A stretch of 64,000 nucleotides of DNA from Asterias rubens (taxonomy: Eukaryota; Echinodermata; Asteroidea; Forcipulatida; Asteriidae). The translations under genes and the position numbers were made by a program. The stretch is taken from assembly GCF_902459465.1 (NCBI RefSeq), contig NC_047081.1:10569857-10633856 (forward strand), in the 5' to 3' direction. This document shows positions 1-11,800 of this stretch, piece by piece. Every line of letters starts with the position of its first letter. The first letter of the stretch is position 1. The notes under the pieces are model-generated. The model ran no database searches. It saw only the letters and a list, made by a program, of their open reading frames with translations, and was not told the origin of the DNA.

Positions 1-170
1 AAGGATCAGTGTGTGGGAAATTTAAATATAAAAGTTAAAAATTGCATTTTTTTTGTTTTTGTATAGGAGCATGATCGATTATTAAAGATTGGTGAGAAGA
101 CGGATCTACTAGGCAGCTACCCTTGAAGGTGTTTTTCTTCTTCTTGACCTTCGTGATCTGTTTGACCTCC

Positions 171-387
171 AACTTTAGCTTCAAGACCAATCCGCTACTA
201 ACTTAAGTATTCGAGCCTCCCTCAGGAATAGTGGACTTTGAACCAGTGTGATTGAGGTTCGATTCCAACCCACCTCTATCTAACTTGAACTTCAGGACCA
301 ATCCGCTACTAACTTCAAAGCATTCGAACCGCCCTCAGGAATAGCGGACTTTCAACCAGTGTGTCCGAGGTTCGATTCCGACCCACC
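171..387 (+). repeat. Tandem dimer of a tRNA-like (SINE-type) repeat
   Basis: Two head-to-tail copies of about 110 bases (about 171-273 and 282-387) share the blocks ACCAATCCGCTACTAACTT, CCCTCAGGAATAG and GGACTTTNAACCAGTGTG. Each ends in GGTTCGATTCC followed by A/GACCCACC. GGTTCGATTCC matches the pol III B-box consensus of tRNA genes, so a tRNA-derived SINE origin is likely. No foldable tRNA was recognised. Confidence 0.6.
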
Positions 388-851
388 AAAAAATACTATT
401 ATGTGTGTGAGTGTAAGATGCCGACGAGCTTTTGTCTTCATATTTACAGCGAGAAGGTTGATGATTTGCAACCATTTTCAGCATCATGCCGTTTTTTTTT
501 TTTTTTTTCTGACGCTTCGGGCAAAACATTTTCCACAATCATCAGTCTTGTGAATTTGTATGTATATTTTATCAATTAAAGAATTATGCTATTGGTTAAT
601 AGTTGTATATATTTGTATCTACTTGTTTAACTGCTGTTTATAAGTAACTTGTATTTATTTGTGTCTTCATCACAAAGCATCTGAATATATTTTGAGAAAC
701 ATGTCACTTTGAAGTAATGTGTTTTTGTAAAAGATCTGTCTTCCTTTAAGATCCACATTCAGAACTTCTCCAAGAAAAGCCTCGCTATATTTTCAAAAGC
801 TGTCTGTACAATATTTAGGGACAGCCATTGGATCGGCACCTTATTGTTAAT

Positions 852-865
852 ATTGATTGATTGAC

Positions 866-913
<48 letters not shown>

Positions 914-925
914 TGATTGTTTGAA
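852..925. repeat. TTGA/GATT microsatellite
   Basis: About 70 bases of almost pure (TTGA)n, with one GACT interruption near the left end and TTTG variants at the right end. Confidence 0.9.
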
Positions 926-2093
926 GGTCTGTTATTATGATAGATCAAACATATCTTTCGATTGCCATTTTTCACAGCTTTGTAACAAAAAAATGCTTCC
1001 ACGAGATAGTATTTATATTTTGATCAAATAATGATATTTTTGTCAATCACTTTCTAATTTCATATTATTTTGGGAAATAACATTGCATTGATCTCGTTAG
1101 CAACAGATAGTTTAAAATCTCCCATTTTCCTCCTTGTTTCTCTTTTTCAAGCAACATGTGCTCCCCCTTGAAAAATAAAGATAATTTTTATTGAGTGGAG
1201 GAAAACGATGTTGACATACATAAGTAAACTATTTTAACAAACCTCTTGTGCTTCATACTTTCTGAGGATAAAACAATGCTTTTGTTTGATAATAAAAAAA
1301 TGACTGACGAGTCTTCAAGAGATGTAGGATGCAGACAAATAAATGAGTGCATGTGTTTTACAAAAACGTTTTCTTTTGAGTAAAACTTTCTTATCCACCA
1401 ATGAACCAGTTTCTATGGTTTATAGATTTGATTTGTTTCGGCTGTTCAAGAAAACAATTCATGGCAAAAACAACTTTGGAGTAGAAGCCTATATCAGCGC
1501 ATGTTGAGAAATATTTTACGTCGAAGTAATGCGGTTATGTCAACAGATACATTACATGGATCATTATTGCCCAATATTTGCGCATCTCATATTGCTATCC
1601 TAGTTGAGCAACCTGAAGGTTCTAAATTCCTAAGGTATACTTTGTCTTTGAAGTTTCATGCCCCAAGGTTGTAAAAATAAGGAGTTTGCCCTTTTGTTTT
1701 CTCTCTCAGCACGATTCCTGACACACATTATGCTGTTAAAAAATACGAAAAACAAACACAAAAACCTTTGCATATATATTGTGCCACGGACAATGGACAC
1801 TGAAAAATTGTTTGTAAATGGTTGCTAGATGCCTTATTTACCGATTGTAGAGATTTATATTTAGATGGAGCAAATAATCCTAGTGCGTCAAAGTTCACAT
1901 TGTATTTATAACTGATAAGCCACGGGCACTGCCGATGTGTTCTGTTATTTTAAGGAAAGGCCACAGTGCTTTCAGTCCAAAGCTGTGAAACACAGGGTCA
2001 CTTTTTGGGACCACTCACCCGTAGGAACTAGTCCACCGTGCACTAGTCATTATTTCTGAACCGTTCAAGAGACCCGACGCACCGTTCACAATC

Positions 2094-5000
2094 ATGGGGA
2101 AAAGCACCGTCTTGATAACTGGCTGCTCGTCTGGGATTGGGCTCGCAGCTGCTGTTATGTTAGCACAGGATCCCGAACACAAGTACAAGGTAGGTATATA
2201 TCAACCTTCCAAGAGGCCTCAATATGGATTTGTGTGAAGAAACTGTACAAAATAATTGATGCATCACGACACTTTACAAAATGGTCATTCTTTCTCACTA
2301 CAAATTGATAAACATACAAAAGGGTCACTTTGTGATTTATTGGGTAACAAACTCGCCGAAAAATAAAACATAAATACACGCACTGTGTGTATAACTCATA
2401 GGCTTAAGTAGGTGAATAAAGGATTTTCACTTGACGAATTTTCTATATTATCCCTAGTCTTGGTGCAAGACGTTTCTCGTTCCCTTTTCACGCACACTGC
2501 GGCCAATTCACCGACAGCGCGCGCACCGACTCACCTGACTTATAGTCCACTCACCGCCGGAGAAACGTCTTGGTCCGTGTGCATGTTTGAGTTATGTGAC
2601 CTCACATACATATTCAACGTGTGGGTCAACAAAATACTACGCAGGCGCACAACTGAAAACAGACAAGCGGGCCAGCCTGGTAACTTGCATGCACCCGACG
2701 TGTCGAGAAAAAGCCTCACTGCATCATGCTACGGCAGGAACCCGGGGAAATACACACCATGTTCGTTTTGTGGCGCATGCAAAGGCGATCACTGATCTTT
2801 ATGTTATTATTAATTAGAGATCAGCGGTTGCGATCGATTGTTAGAGGGAAGAAATTGTCAGTCAATGAAAAAATACTTTAACAATATTGCTGACCGCATC
2901 GGCAAGACTCGAGGAGTCGAGTGTTTTATTTGCAGATGAGAGAACTTGTAACTTGTATGGGTATATTTGCACATTATTTCGAAAATAAAGAAAGATATCC
3001 TGCATGGCTATCGGCACTTAATTATAAAGCACAGTTGATCACAATCGTTCGCCAAAATTGTCCTCCATTACATGTCACGTCTAATTGTGGCCAAGTGCGT
3101 GGGCAAAGGATATGTCTGACATGTACATGTACCTTCTTGTACACATGCACACAGTACACAACCGAATGCCAACGTGGTGTTGTGGCTGGGCTTCTTATCT
3201 TCGCGAAGACGTGTCAAATTACTCATAGGCTTAGATATTTAATGGTGGTCGACCACCGGTTGATTTTGACCAAGCTGTGTGAGTATGATACGGAAGTTTC
3301 GGATGTAGTGTTTAGTTTTTTCTGCATAAAAAGTACTTTCAGGCACTGTGACCCTATAATTATTTGTACCTACAAAGTTACCCTTTGGACTAAGACTAAA
3401 AATGCCAGAAAATCCCATGTTCGTGTACATCGATCTATTTTTGTTAGCTCTGTTGCTAAACATCCTCGTTCTTAACATTTTAAGATTCCATTCCCCTCAA
3501 TTAATTGCACTTACAAAAATTCTCAAAATCTTCCCCAAAAACGTATTTTAGGGCAAACTAAAATTCGCACATCGTTCTACAGCAATCATGTTTACAAAAC
3601 TTAAAAGACGAACGTAAATGTACAAGCCCTACACACCAACTAACATTCGAGGAAGCCTGGCTGTTTCTGGTTGCGTTGCACCGAAGACGTACAGATACCA
3701 GACTGTGGGAAATTATGCTGATACTGCTACGTCAGAGTTATGCAGGCCTAGCGCAGCACGGAATGATTGGAATGTGCTCGGAATTTCCCGAGCGATCAGC
3801 AAACGGACCAAGACGTTTCTCCGGGGCGGTGAGTGGACTATAAGTCAGGTGAGTCGGTGCGCGCGCTGTCGGTGAATTGGCCGCGGTGTGCGTGAAAAGG
3901 GAACGAGAAACGTCTTGCACCAAGACTATATTATCCCTTAACTTGTTTGTGCCCTCTTACTTTACGCCCGCCCACTATATATCACCGCGTTCATGATGGG
4001 CTGTCGAGGGCCCCCGATACTCTGTGGATGAACTCTCACCCACGTAACAGTACGAGCTGCGCGGCATGCACTCTCTGAAGGCAGGGTCGATTTCACAAAG
4101 AGTTTGTACAAGTCCTAACTTTAGTACTAGTCCTAAAAGAGATATCAAAAACGTATAGCTAGTCCTGCGGGACTAAGTCTTTACTCTTTCCACACTTTTG
4201 ATAGTTTCCGCTCATCAGCAACTTTATTAAACCCTTGGTCATGTAGGCGCCGATTTACTCACGGTAGGCAAAGCAGACCCATCAAATAGTTTTGTCAAAA
4301 CTTTAGAAAACTACTTTTTTCCCCGCAGGTCTATGCAACCATGAGAAATCTTGCATCGAAAGACAGTCTGGAGAAAGCTGCAGGCAGCGCCCTCAACGAG
4401 ACCCTCTTCATCAGAACGCTCGACGTCACTAAGGACGACACAGTGACGACATTGGTTGAGGATATCATTCGTGAAGACGGAAAAATTGATGTCCTTGGTA
4501 AATTTGTGGGTGGGGTCGAATGGTCAGCTCTGCTACAAAAAAGTAGGGTCATTATACAAAAGCCATGGACAGACCAGAGGCCTAAGCAGCCAGCATAAAA
4601 CATGTGTTACCTTTTTGGTTCCAGATTCTTTCTTTAAATAAGACCGGTAAACTTCTGTACCTATTTTCATACAGTGATCTTTTCTATTATGCATGCATGC
4701 GTTTGCTATTGACAACGAAGTTTAATATCATATTAAATAAACATACAATATTTTACCCTGTTTTGGCTTGTGTCAAGTTGAAAGTTTAAGTTGATTTTTG
4801 TTTCGCAAAAAAGAGATAATCACACGTGCTTGGTCCCCCCCCCCCCCCCCCCAACACACACACACACACCCTTCATGGGATATATTGACGCTATGGCGTG
4901 CCATGTGTGTGTCTATACTTATCAGGTAGATTTTGTTCTTTAGAACTGTCTTGCTACCACGGAGTAGATTTTCGGAAATCTGGACACTTCTCAGTTCTTA

Positions 5001-7202
5001 AAAGATCTGTCCTGCTTTTTACTACATGTACCTGGGCGGAAGGTAGAAAATCGGCCAGGAGTACTTATTGTTGCTTTTAGTGGATCGTTATAATAACTTC
5101 CCCCATTTTGTTTCCACTAGTAAACAACGCAGGAATCGGTGGCACCGATGGTATCCTGTACAAGTCTATGGAGTGGAGTCAGGGAGTGATGGATACCAAC
5201 TTCTGGGGCGTTGTGCGGCTCACTCGGGCTGTGCTCCCCTCCATGAAGGAACGAAAAGCCGGCAGGATCATTAACATCAGCAGCATGGTGGGAATCAATG
5301 GTACGTGCGTACCCCATAACGCCACATTAAAGAAACTCGAGGGTTAAAGTTGTCTAATTATTGTGTTCTACATTAATTTTTTTCTGTCACCCCCGCGGCA
5401 CACTACAAACAGTCATTACATTTTACCCTTTTGTAAATGGCAATGCAATTTGTGTTACAAAATATAAGGGAAAAGTGCCACTCAATTTCCAATCCCTTCC
5501 GCGGATCATTTTGCAATGGGAGACTTTGGAACGCTAGGTGGCAGCAGACCTACCAGGTATGCGCCCATTACTGAGAACAATGGAATTTACCTGGTAAGTC
5601 TGCTGCCTCCAAAGCGTCCCAAAAGTCTCCTATTGAAATGTAAAAAAAAAGAGGCTGTTTTGCCAAGGAAGGGCCATGCAATCCACTGCCCATTCGTCCT
5701 AGACAACCGTACACACGTCACTAAAAGAAAATTAAAACGGAGTCACAAAAATTAATGTGTATGCCATCGTGTTCCAAGTTACAATGCTCGAACCCTTCTA
5801 AGTATACCCAACTAGCATGGGGCCAGTTCACAGGGTTGTGTTTTTAGCTGGGCCAGGCTTGTTTACTTTCTCGGTAGAAAATTGTTATACGGACAAAGTC
5901 CGACCCTGTGTACGTCTTTGTGCGGACTGCACACACCAATGGCGTTAAAACTAGACGATTATGTCCAAAATAGTTTTAGAAAGATAAAAAGTATCCATCG
6001 TGGGGTCATTGGATGCTGTTTTTAAAAAGTTATTTTTGTGGAGAACAGAGTTGGTGTTTTTGATTCACTTACAATTTTCATATTAAAATAATTTACATTT
6101 AATTATTAAATAATATTAAAATAATTACATCAAACTTGTTTTCCGCAGGGTTGCCTTTCCTCAGTATTTATTCAGCCTCCAAGTTTGCAATGGAAGGGTA
6201 CACCGAATCAATTGCGCCGATTTTATTGGCCTATAACATCAGGTAGGCCCCCTAAGCTCCTCGTAAAAAAGTACCTTTTAGTTTGCCCGTCTCTTGCAAA
6301 AGTGACTTTGGTAAATTATGTATAGCTCTTGCAAACCTTGTTATTACGATTTACGAAAAATACAGACGATAAAAGGCACTGTTAAAGGCACTGGATACTA
6401 TTGGTATTAATTATGCAAAATAATTGTTGGCATGGCAACATACTTGGTAACCAACAAATGAGAGCTGTTGATAGTTTCAATCTTTGTGACAAACGGCTCT
6501 CTCTCTCTGAAAAGTAACGCAGTTTTACAGACATAAAGCCTTTTTTCGGCATCTGAAAGTACACAAAATGCTCGTTATTTTTACGGGAGTGTTCATGGCC
6601 TTCAAGGAATCCGCGACCAAGGGAGTCGGACCCCACCAGTTGCTAAAGACTGTTCACACGAGTAGGTAACTCGCTGCTAACTTCACTGCTAACTTCGCTG
6701 CTAAATATTCACAGCGGGTGTTTGATTGACAAAACGATCGCTAAAAAGTGCCCGTTGCTTTCACAATTGAGGCATGGTCGCAGTTGCCAGCTTTCGGCTT
6801 CTGGTAGTTTTCTCTGCTATAGTATGTTGAAGAAATCTGCATGTAGGCCTATTCTAATACAACCCATCATTGCTTTGTTGGTATCATGGTTTCAGGGTGA
6901 GCCTAATCGAGCCAGCGGGTGTCCTGACCGAGATCATAACCAAGTACAAAAGCATCCCCTTCGAAAAGCACGTGGAGGGTTATGATGACGTCATGAGGGG
7001 CATGTATATTGAGATGATGACCCCGAAGCCAGGCTCTATGACGGCCAGCTTACAGACGGCCGATGACATCGCTAAGATAGTCAAGGAGGTGACCGAGAGC
7101 GAGAGCCCACACCTCCGGTACCAGAGCACCGAAGCGGTGGAACAACTTGCCGGGCGGAAATGGGTCGATCCGACCGGGGATAACTTACTTAAGCCGAAGT
7201 AA
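2094..7202 (+). CDS. RDH8 / 17beta-HSD1-like short-chain dehydrogenase
   Basis: Five coding exons: 2094-2189, 4329-4497, 5121-5300, 6149-6242, 6896-7202; all introns are GT-AG and the frame is continuous, giving 281 residues. The start ATG is followed at once by TVLITGCSSGIG, the dinucleotide-binding TGxxxGIG motif of classical SDRs. Further on come the DV adenine-pocket motif (RTLDVTKD), VNNAG, the catalytic serine (INISSMVG) and YSASK with the catalytic Tyr and Lys. The family reduces or oxidises retinoids or 17-keto/hydroxysteroids with NADP(H). The order GCSSGIG, VYATMR, DVLVNNAG, YSASKFAMEG, SLIEPAG is typical of the SDR28C group (RDH8, HSD17B1). The sequence cannot decide between retinal and steroid substrate. 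Length is a little shorter than vertebrate RDH8 (about 310), because the C-terminal tail is short. Intron 1 carries a 1.5-kb transposon, introns 3 and 4 carry foldback or TIR repeats. A poly(A) signal lies at 7346-7351. Confidence 0.9.
2445..3938. mobile_element. Non-autonomous DNA transposon, long TIRs, 11-bp TSD
   Basis: The element occupies 2456-3927 in intron 1 of the dehydrogenase gene. Its ends are inverted repeats of about 123 bases (2456-2578 and about 3804-3927), both starting AGTCTTGGTGCAAGACG and differing at only a few positions. It is flanked by a perfect 11-bp direct repeat, ATATTATCCCT, at 2445-2455 and 3928-3938, a target-site duplication. Each TIR also has a smaller inverted repeat inside it (AGACGTTTCTC at the outer end, GAGAAACGTCTT at the inner end). 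The 1.2-kb interior has an open frame of 184 codons (2921-3475) in which I recognise no transposase motif. Long TIRs and a TSD of this size fit Mutator-like elements best among superfamilies I know; this assignment is inference. Confidence 0.85.
4833..4870. repeat. C-run plus AC microsatellite
   Basis: A run of about 17 C followed by an (AC)n tract in intron 2 of the dehydrogenase gene. The C-run length may be an assembly estimate. Confidence 0.8.
5513..5634. mobile_element. Foldback element, family B (GGGAGACTTT ends), copy 1
   Basis: About 120 bases beginning ATGGGAGACTTTGGAACGCT and ending with the near inverse (AGCGTCCCAAAAGTCTCCTAT). The arms also pair through GGTGGCAGCAGAC / GTCTGCTGCC and CCAGGTA / TACCTGG. 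Only about 20 bases in the middle are unpaired. It lies in intron 3 of the dehydrogenase gene. Related copies are at 23439-23598 and 38470-38573. Confidence 0.8.
6382..6600 (-). mobile_element. TIR family A copy 1, truncated
   Basis: Starts TTAAAGGCACTGGATACTAT and runs through the family A blocks in reverse orientation (AATTGTTGGCAT, GAGAGCTGTTGATAGT, AAACGGCTC). The far end has decayed. It lies in intron 4 of the dehydrogenase gene. Confidence 0.6.
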
Positions 7203-7345
7203 AGTTGACAGCAGCCCAGTTTCACTTTTTGACACTTTTTCCACTCTAAATTTTAATGATTCGCACACACTTGTCCTTAATTATTCCTATGGAAAAACAG
7301 TTTTACAATAACTTTTACAATGACTTTATATTCTAATTTGTAACA

Positions 7346-7351
7346 AATAAA
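7346..7351 (+). terminator. Poly(A) signal of the dehydrogenase gene
   Basis: AATAAA, about 145 bases after the TAA stop at 7200-7202. It is the nearest canonical polyadenylation hexamer in an AT-rich 3' region. Confidence 0.6.
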
Positions 7352-8382
7352 TAAGCTTAATAATCTGATCCCTGGGGTGATCCCTGGCTGCCGCTTCCCT
7401 GGTATCGTAAACTTATGTGTGATACCTGGCTATACGAGAGTACAGGTTGAATGGTTTCTGAATGGTATACCTAACTAATTAGATATTGACAATATTAATT
7501 TTGTATAATAAACTTCAAAGGCTGGTTTTTAGTAAATGTTATTCATGTTGAAAGCCCATCCACTAACAATGAACAGAACCCCAAACCAACGCTTATTATG
7601 ATAAATATAAAGTCTGTCAGCTTCTTGAAAACCCAAATAAATATATAACAAAAATATATTTTCGGTCACACAATAAACTTTAAATTTCTTTGTCAAATTT
7701 TGGTAGGTCAACCGTTTGGAATCTTTACTAATTATTCCCGAGAAGTCACCCCAAAACGAAAACAATGTGCCTTTTCCCAAACCGATTTGCTGTCAGTTTT
7801 CGTGAAGCACTCACTTCCCCAAAGCCATAAAATGACCATTATTTATAAGCGCAGTTGAAGCACAGAACCCCCGGGTTCGGGTAGACTAATATTTGTACAC
7901 AATCTATTTAACTTTGCACGACCCTCAAAAAATTCGCTCGTCCCCAGCGCCAATTGCCTTGCACCCGGGGGTCTGTTCCGATTTTCGGTTGTTCGGCCCA
8001 CCACCAGGTCCGGGGTTAACGGAGGGCGCCCTCTATAGCTGTGTTTACGTCACACGGCCACATGTATAATATGCCAATGACTGAACTGAATGAGTGGTGG
8101 ATCCTACTGTCCGATTTAGAACTTGTTTTTGTGTGTCTGGGTGAGATTAACCTCGATTTATATTATTGTAGGTTTTGATGTTATGCTATGGTATAGAAAT
8201 TTGCCACGTTTGTTTTTGTTTTCGTTGTTATATTTATAAATTAAAAATGGTTGATTTTGCCGGTAGCGTACAAAGTCCAGTTTCCGGACAGCAGTTTATA
8301 ATAGCACTTGTAATTATATACTACATGTATTAAAAAACACCGTGCACCAAACCAATAGCGCTTATTGGGTCATAATAAGAAA

Positions 8383-8523
8383 AAGTTTCCGTATGGATGG
8401 CGCCACCACTTATTCATTCGATATGAAATAATATAGTTAGTATCAAATTTACCTCAAGATATCCCTTTTTGTAAAAATTAGTGCAAAAAAAAGTCACAAG
8501 TGGTGGTGGCGCCATACGGAAAG
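8383..8523. mobile_element. Foldback element, family C (TTTCCGTATGG ends), copy 1
   Basis: The left arm reads AGTTTCCGTATGG then GGCGCCACCACTT. The right arm is the inverse, AAGTGGTGGTGGCGCCATACGGAAA. The interior includes TATCCCTTTTTGTAAAAAT. A second copy in opposite internal orientation is at 29796-29920. Confidence 0.8.
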
Positions 8524-8695
8524 TTAGCCCATAATAAAACTGTCGGGAGGAGAGTTACGTTATCGCAACTGCTTTAGCACTAGCAGTACACTTACACTGG
8601 TTGAATGGCTTCTGACTTGCGCACCTGAGAAACTGCAGAGAAACAAAATATCCTATAGTTGGTGTAAATAGAGAGACCACCAACAAGGTTTATTA

Positions 8696-8765
8696 GATTT
8701 AGATAGCTCAGCTGGTTGAGCGCCAGCACATCAATCCAGAGCATCACAGGTTCAAGTCTCGCTGT
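8696..8765 (+). repeat. tRNA-derived SINE fragment
   Basis: TAGCTCAGCTGGTTGAGCG resembles a tRNA A box and D arm, and GGTTCAAGTCTCG, about 45 bases on, resembles a B box and T arm. The flanks do not form an acceptor stem, so this is a tRNA-like repeat, not a tRNA gene. It lies about 90 bases before the TRMT10A start codon. Confidence 0.5.
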
Positions 8766-8853
8766 AGTAGTTATTACTTTGTTATTACAATTGCCATAAT
8801 AATGTCTCATCTGAATTTTTTTCTCAAAGAACTTCAACCACTCTCCATCCTTC

Positions 8854-11800
8854 ATGGAGGAAATCAGCCCAATTAAGGACGGAGCTAGCAGACTCGACAA
8901 CCAAGACGAAGCAGGGGAGACCCACGATGAACAGGAGGAAGCGATCGAGGAGATTGAGGAACATCAAATATCCAAGAGAGAGCTGAAGAGGAGGATTAAG
9001 AACGTAGATTGGAAAGAGAAGAGGATGGCTAAGAGGTAAGTAGATTGGATGGGTTGCAAGGAGGTTAAGGGGGATGGAACATGGGGAAGGGAGGTCTAAC
9101 AAGCCACCAGAGCCAATTTTATAAAGATGTTTAATGACATTCATGACATTCATTCAATGTTTGTCTCTGCAGGTTAAAAGAGCGGGAACGAAGGAGGCAG
9201 AAAAAACAACAAAAGAGCGCAGAGTCGGCATCGGATGCAGCTTTGGAATTGACGGAGGATGGTGGCGCTGTTATTAAGAAGCGTCGCATGAAGGACCCGG
9301 AGGCCAGTGACATCAGAGTCGCTATCGATTGCACATTTGATGACCTCATGAATGACCTGGTATGCATTTATTTTAATTTTTGTTGGGCTTTGGATTCAAG
9401 ATGTCCATGACTTTAATGCCTGGTTCGAACTTCCTGGTGAATCTGAATGCAATATGAATTTTGACATTACAAACTGGCAACGAAGAATTTGTAATAGTTT
9501 GTAAACACTTGCTGCGAAAACAGCCCTGTGACGGCAAAATTTGTACCGCAATTGCAGGAAGAATGAACTGGGTTGAAGACTTCGTTTACACTAGATCCAG
9601 AAGGTGGATCAGAACCAAATTAGGGCCTTATTTCATGCGCTTACGAATTCTGCACTTCCAATCACCATTCTCTGTCAACTATGCAAGCACTAAATATCGG
9701 CGCAGCTGAATAAGCCTAGTAATGTGCCATTATGGACACACGAGCACAAGGACTACTAAGGACATTTTATCTGTGCTCAAGAACACAAGTGTCATGACCG
9801 AGATTCAAACCCACACTTCGAGGACGTTACCACCAGGACTTGAATTCAATGCTCTCAACCACTTGGCCATGACACCCTAATCCATGACTCTACCTTTGAA
9901 CTTATCGAATGTACAAAAGTGAATTTTGAGGTATGGACTAGTAAACTTATTTTGTGTTTCATCTGTTGCCAGGATATGAAGAAGCTCTGCAAGCAGCTGC
10001 AGAGATGTTACGCCGAGAATCGCAACGTCAACAACAAACCAGTGCAGTTCTACATCTGCGGCCTCGCGGGACGATTCCAAGAGATCAGTGATCACGTCAT
10101 CAATGGCTACAAGAGCTGGGATGTAAGTCAGCCTCGGCGGCATTTCACTTTCGTAAAAAAAAATATTCCGCAAACTTTGTCACGACAAAAAAAGAAGAGC
10201 TCTACTGTCTATGACTATTTTGACATTTCTACCAATCCTGTATAATACCTTTAATCATCCCTGGGCCCATTGTTATGGCTCTGACTACTGCCAAATTATC
10301 ATCACCATTCTCCGCTTACTGTGCAAGCACCGAGTTTCTGCGCTAGTTGTAAGCGAAGAAAGATAGTAATTGGGAGTACACACATGCTCAGCGAAAAGTT
10401 CCCTGTTAACCCTTTGAATCCCTGTTACCCCTTTGAAATATGCTTGACTTGCGCAAAATTCTCTGCCTCCATAAGCGCTGAATTTAGTGCTTTAAGGCAC
10501 AGGACTCTATTGGTAATTACTCAAAATAATTGTTAGCATAACAAAATCTGAAAGCACATCTGAAAGATTTTGTGGTGCCAAAATCAAGCATCTGAAAGCG
10601 CACAACCTACCTCGTGTGACAAGGGTGTTTTTTCTTTCATAGTTATCTTGCAACTTCGATGGTCAATTGAGTTCAAATGTTCACAGGTTTGTTATTTTAT
10701 GCATATATTGAGATACACCAAGTGAGAGTACTGGTCTTCGACAATTACCAAAAGTGTCCAGTGTCTTTAAAGCAAATCCATGAAGTTGGGCCCTGAGTGA
10801 AGACAAACATGACTGAAGATTGATTGATATTTGATTTCATCGATTAAAAAGGTCCATTGGAGAACGGACGGCCCAGAGGCGGCTTTTGGAAAGCAGAACA
10901 TCGTCTACCTCGCTGCGGAATCTCCAAACATTCTGACTGAACTCCGACCTGATCGAGTGTACATCATTGGTGGACTGGTTGACCATAACCATCACAAGGT
11001 AGTTAAAAGGATTTGGGTACTTTTTCAAAATGTCCACAGATTTACATAAAACTTACAGGTTTTGAAGATAATGATAGTGGAAAGCTTCCATTTAAATTAC
11101 TTACTGAGGTGCTGTAGTTTTTGAGAAATGAGTAAAACATTGTCATGAAAATACGTTTTTACATGCTCATAATTTTCATCTCACGAGACGAAAATTATTT
11201 TCTTGACATTGTTTTACTAATTTCCCCAAAACTACAGCACCTCAGCACATAATATTTTCAGGAAAGCTTTCTACTATCATTATCTTCAAACTGTGTAAGT
11301 TTGGTGTAAATCTGTGGACATTGTGTTTTTTGTCCGACAAAAAGTACATAGACCCTTTAAGGTCGTGTCCGAAATGGCGACTTTGGCTACAGCCTACGGC
11401 TAGATCACACACATCTGCCTATTCTTCAACACTGGCAGACGCGCTGATATTAAAAACTTAAGGGTAGTCCCAAGTTAGGCAGGGTTTTCAAACACTATGT
11501 GGACGAACACATACATTGTATGAACACTTTCTCGGTTCTGAAAAAAATTCAAATGTTTCGAATTTTTTTTTTAGCTAGCTATAGTAATTTTTTCAAATTT
11601 GTGATTTGTTGACTAGAATCATTGTTATTCCCTCGCCGTGGAGCGCGGTTGGTCTCATGCTCAGCTCCCGATCAGCGAGTACGTCAAGCTGAGAGACAGA
11701 AAAGTGCTGGTCATCAATCATGGTATGTAAAGATAAATAGGGAAATAAACATGACACAAAAAGAGAAGACGCTCAGGCCTTGCACTAACTTTGTTCCTTA

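Larger units (their letters stand above)
1..2093. other. Upstream intergenic region, no gene seen
   Basis: No ORF of family character is visible on either strand. The stretch holds a tandem tRNA-like repeat dimer (171-387), a T-rich run near 493-508, a TTGA/GATT microsatellite (852-925) and otherwise AT-rich unique-looking sequence. The bases just before 2094 must contain the promoter and 5'UTR of the dehydrogenase gene, but no convincing TATA box or initiator could be assigned. Confidence 0.6.
7203..8853. other. 3'UTR and intergenic gap between dehydrogenase and TRMT10A
   Basis: Contains the dehydrogenase 3'UTR, a foldback element (8383-8523), a tRNA-like repeat (about 8696-8765) and no recognisable coding exon. 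The TRMT10A promoter or 5'UTR must lie in its right half; a noncoding first exon is possible but was not identified. Confidence 0.55.

Noticed and set aside
2921..3475. 184-codon open frame as a gene
   Set aside because: Lies inside the non-autonomous transposon, has no recognised domain and no intron-exon continuity; kept only as a possible transposase relic.
8696..8765. Functional tRNA gene
   Set aside because: A- and B-box-like sequences are present but acceptor and anticodon stems do not pair.
9461..9709. 82-codon plus-strand frame in TRMT10A intron 2
   Set aside because: No domain, and not needed to join the flanking exons, which connect in frame without it.
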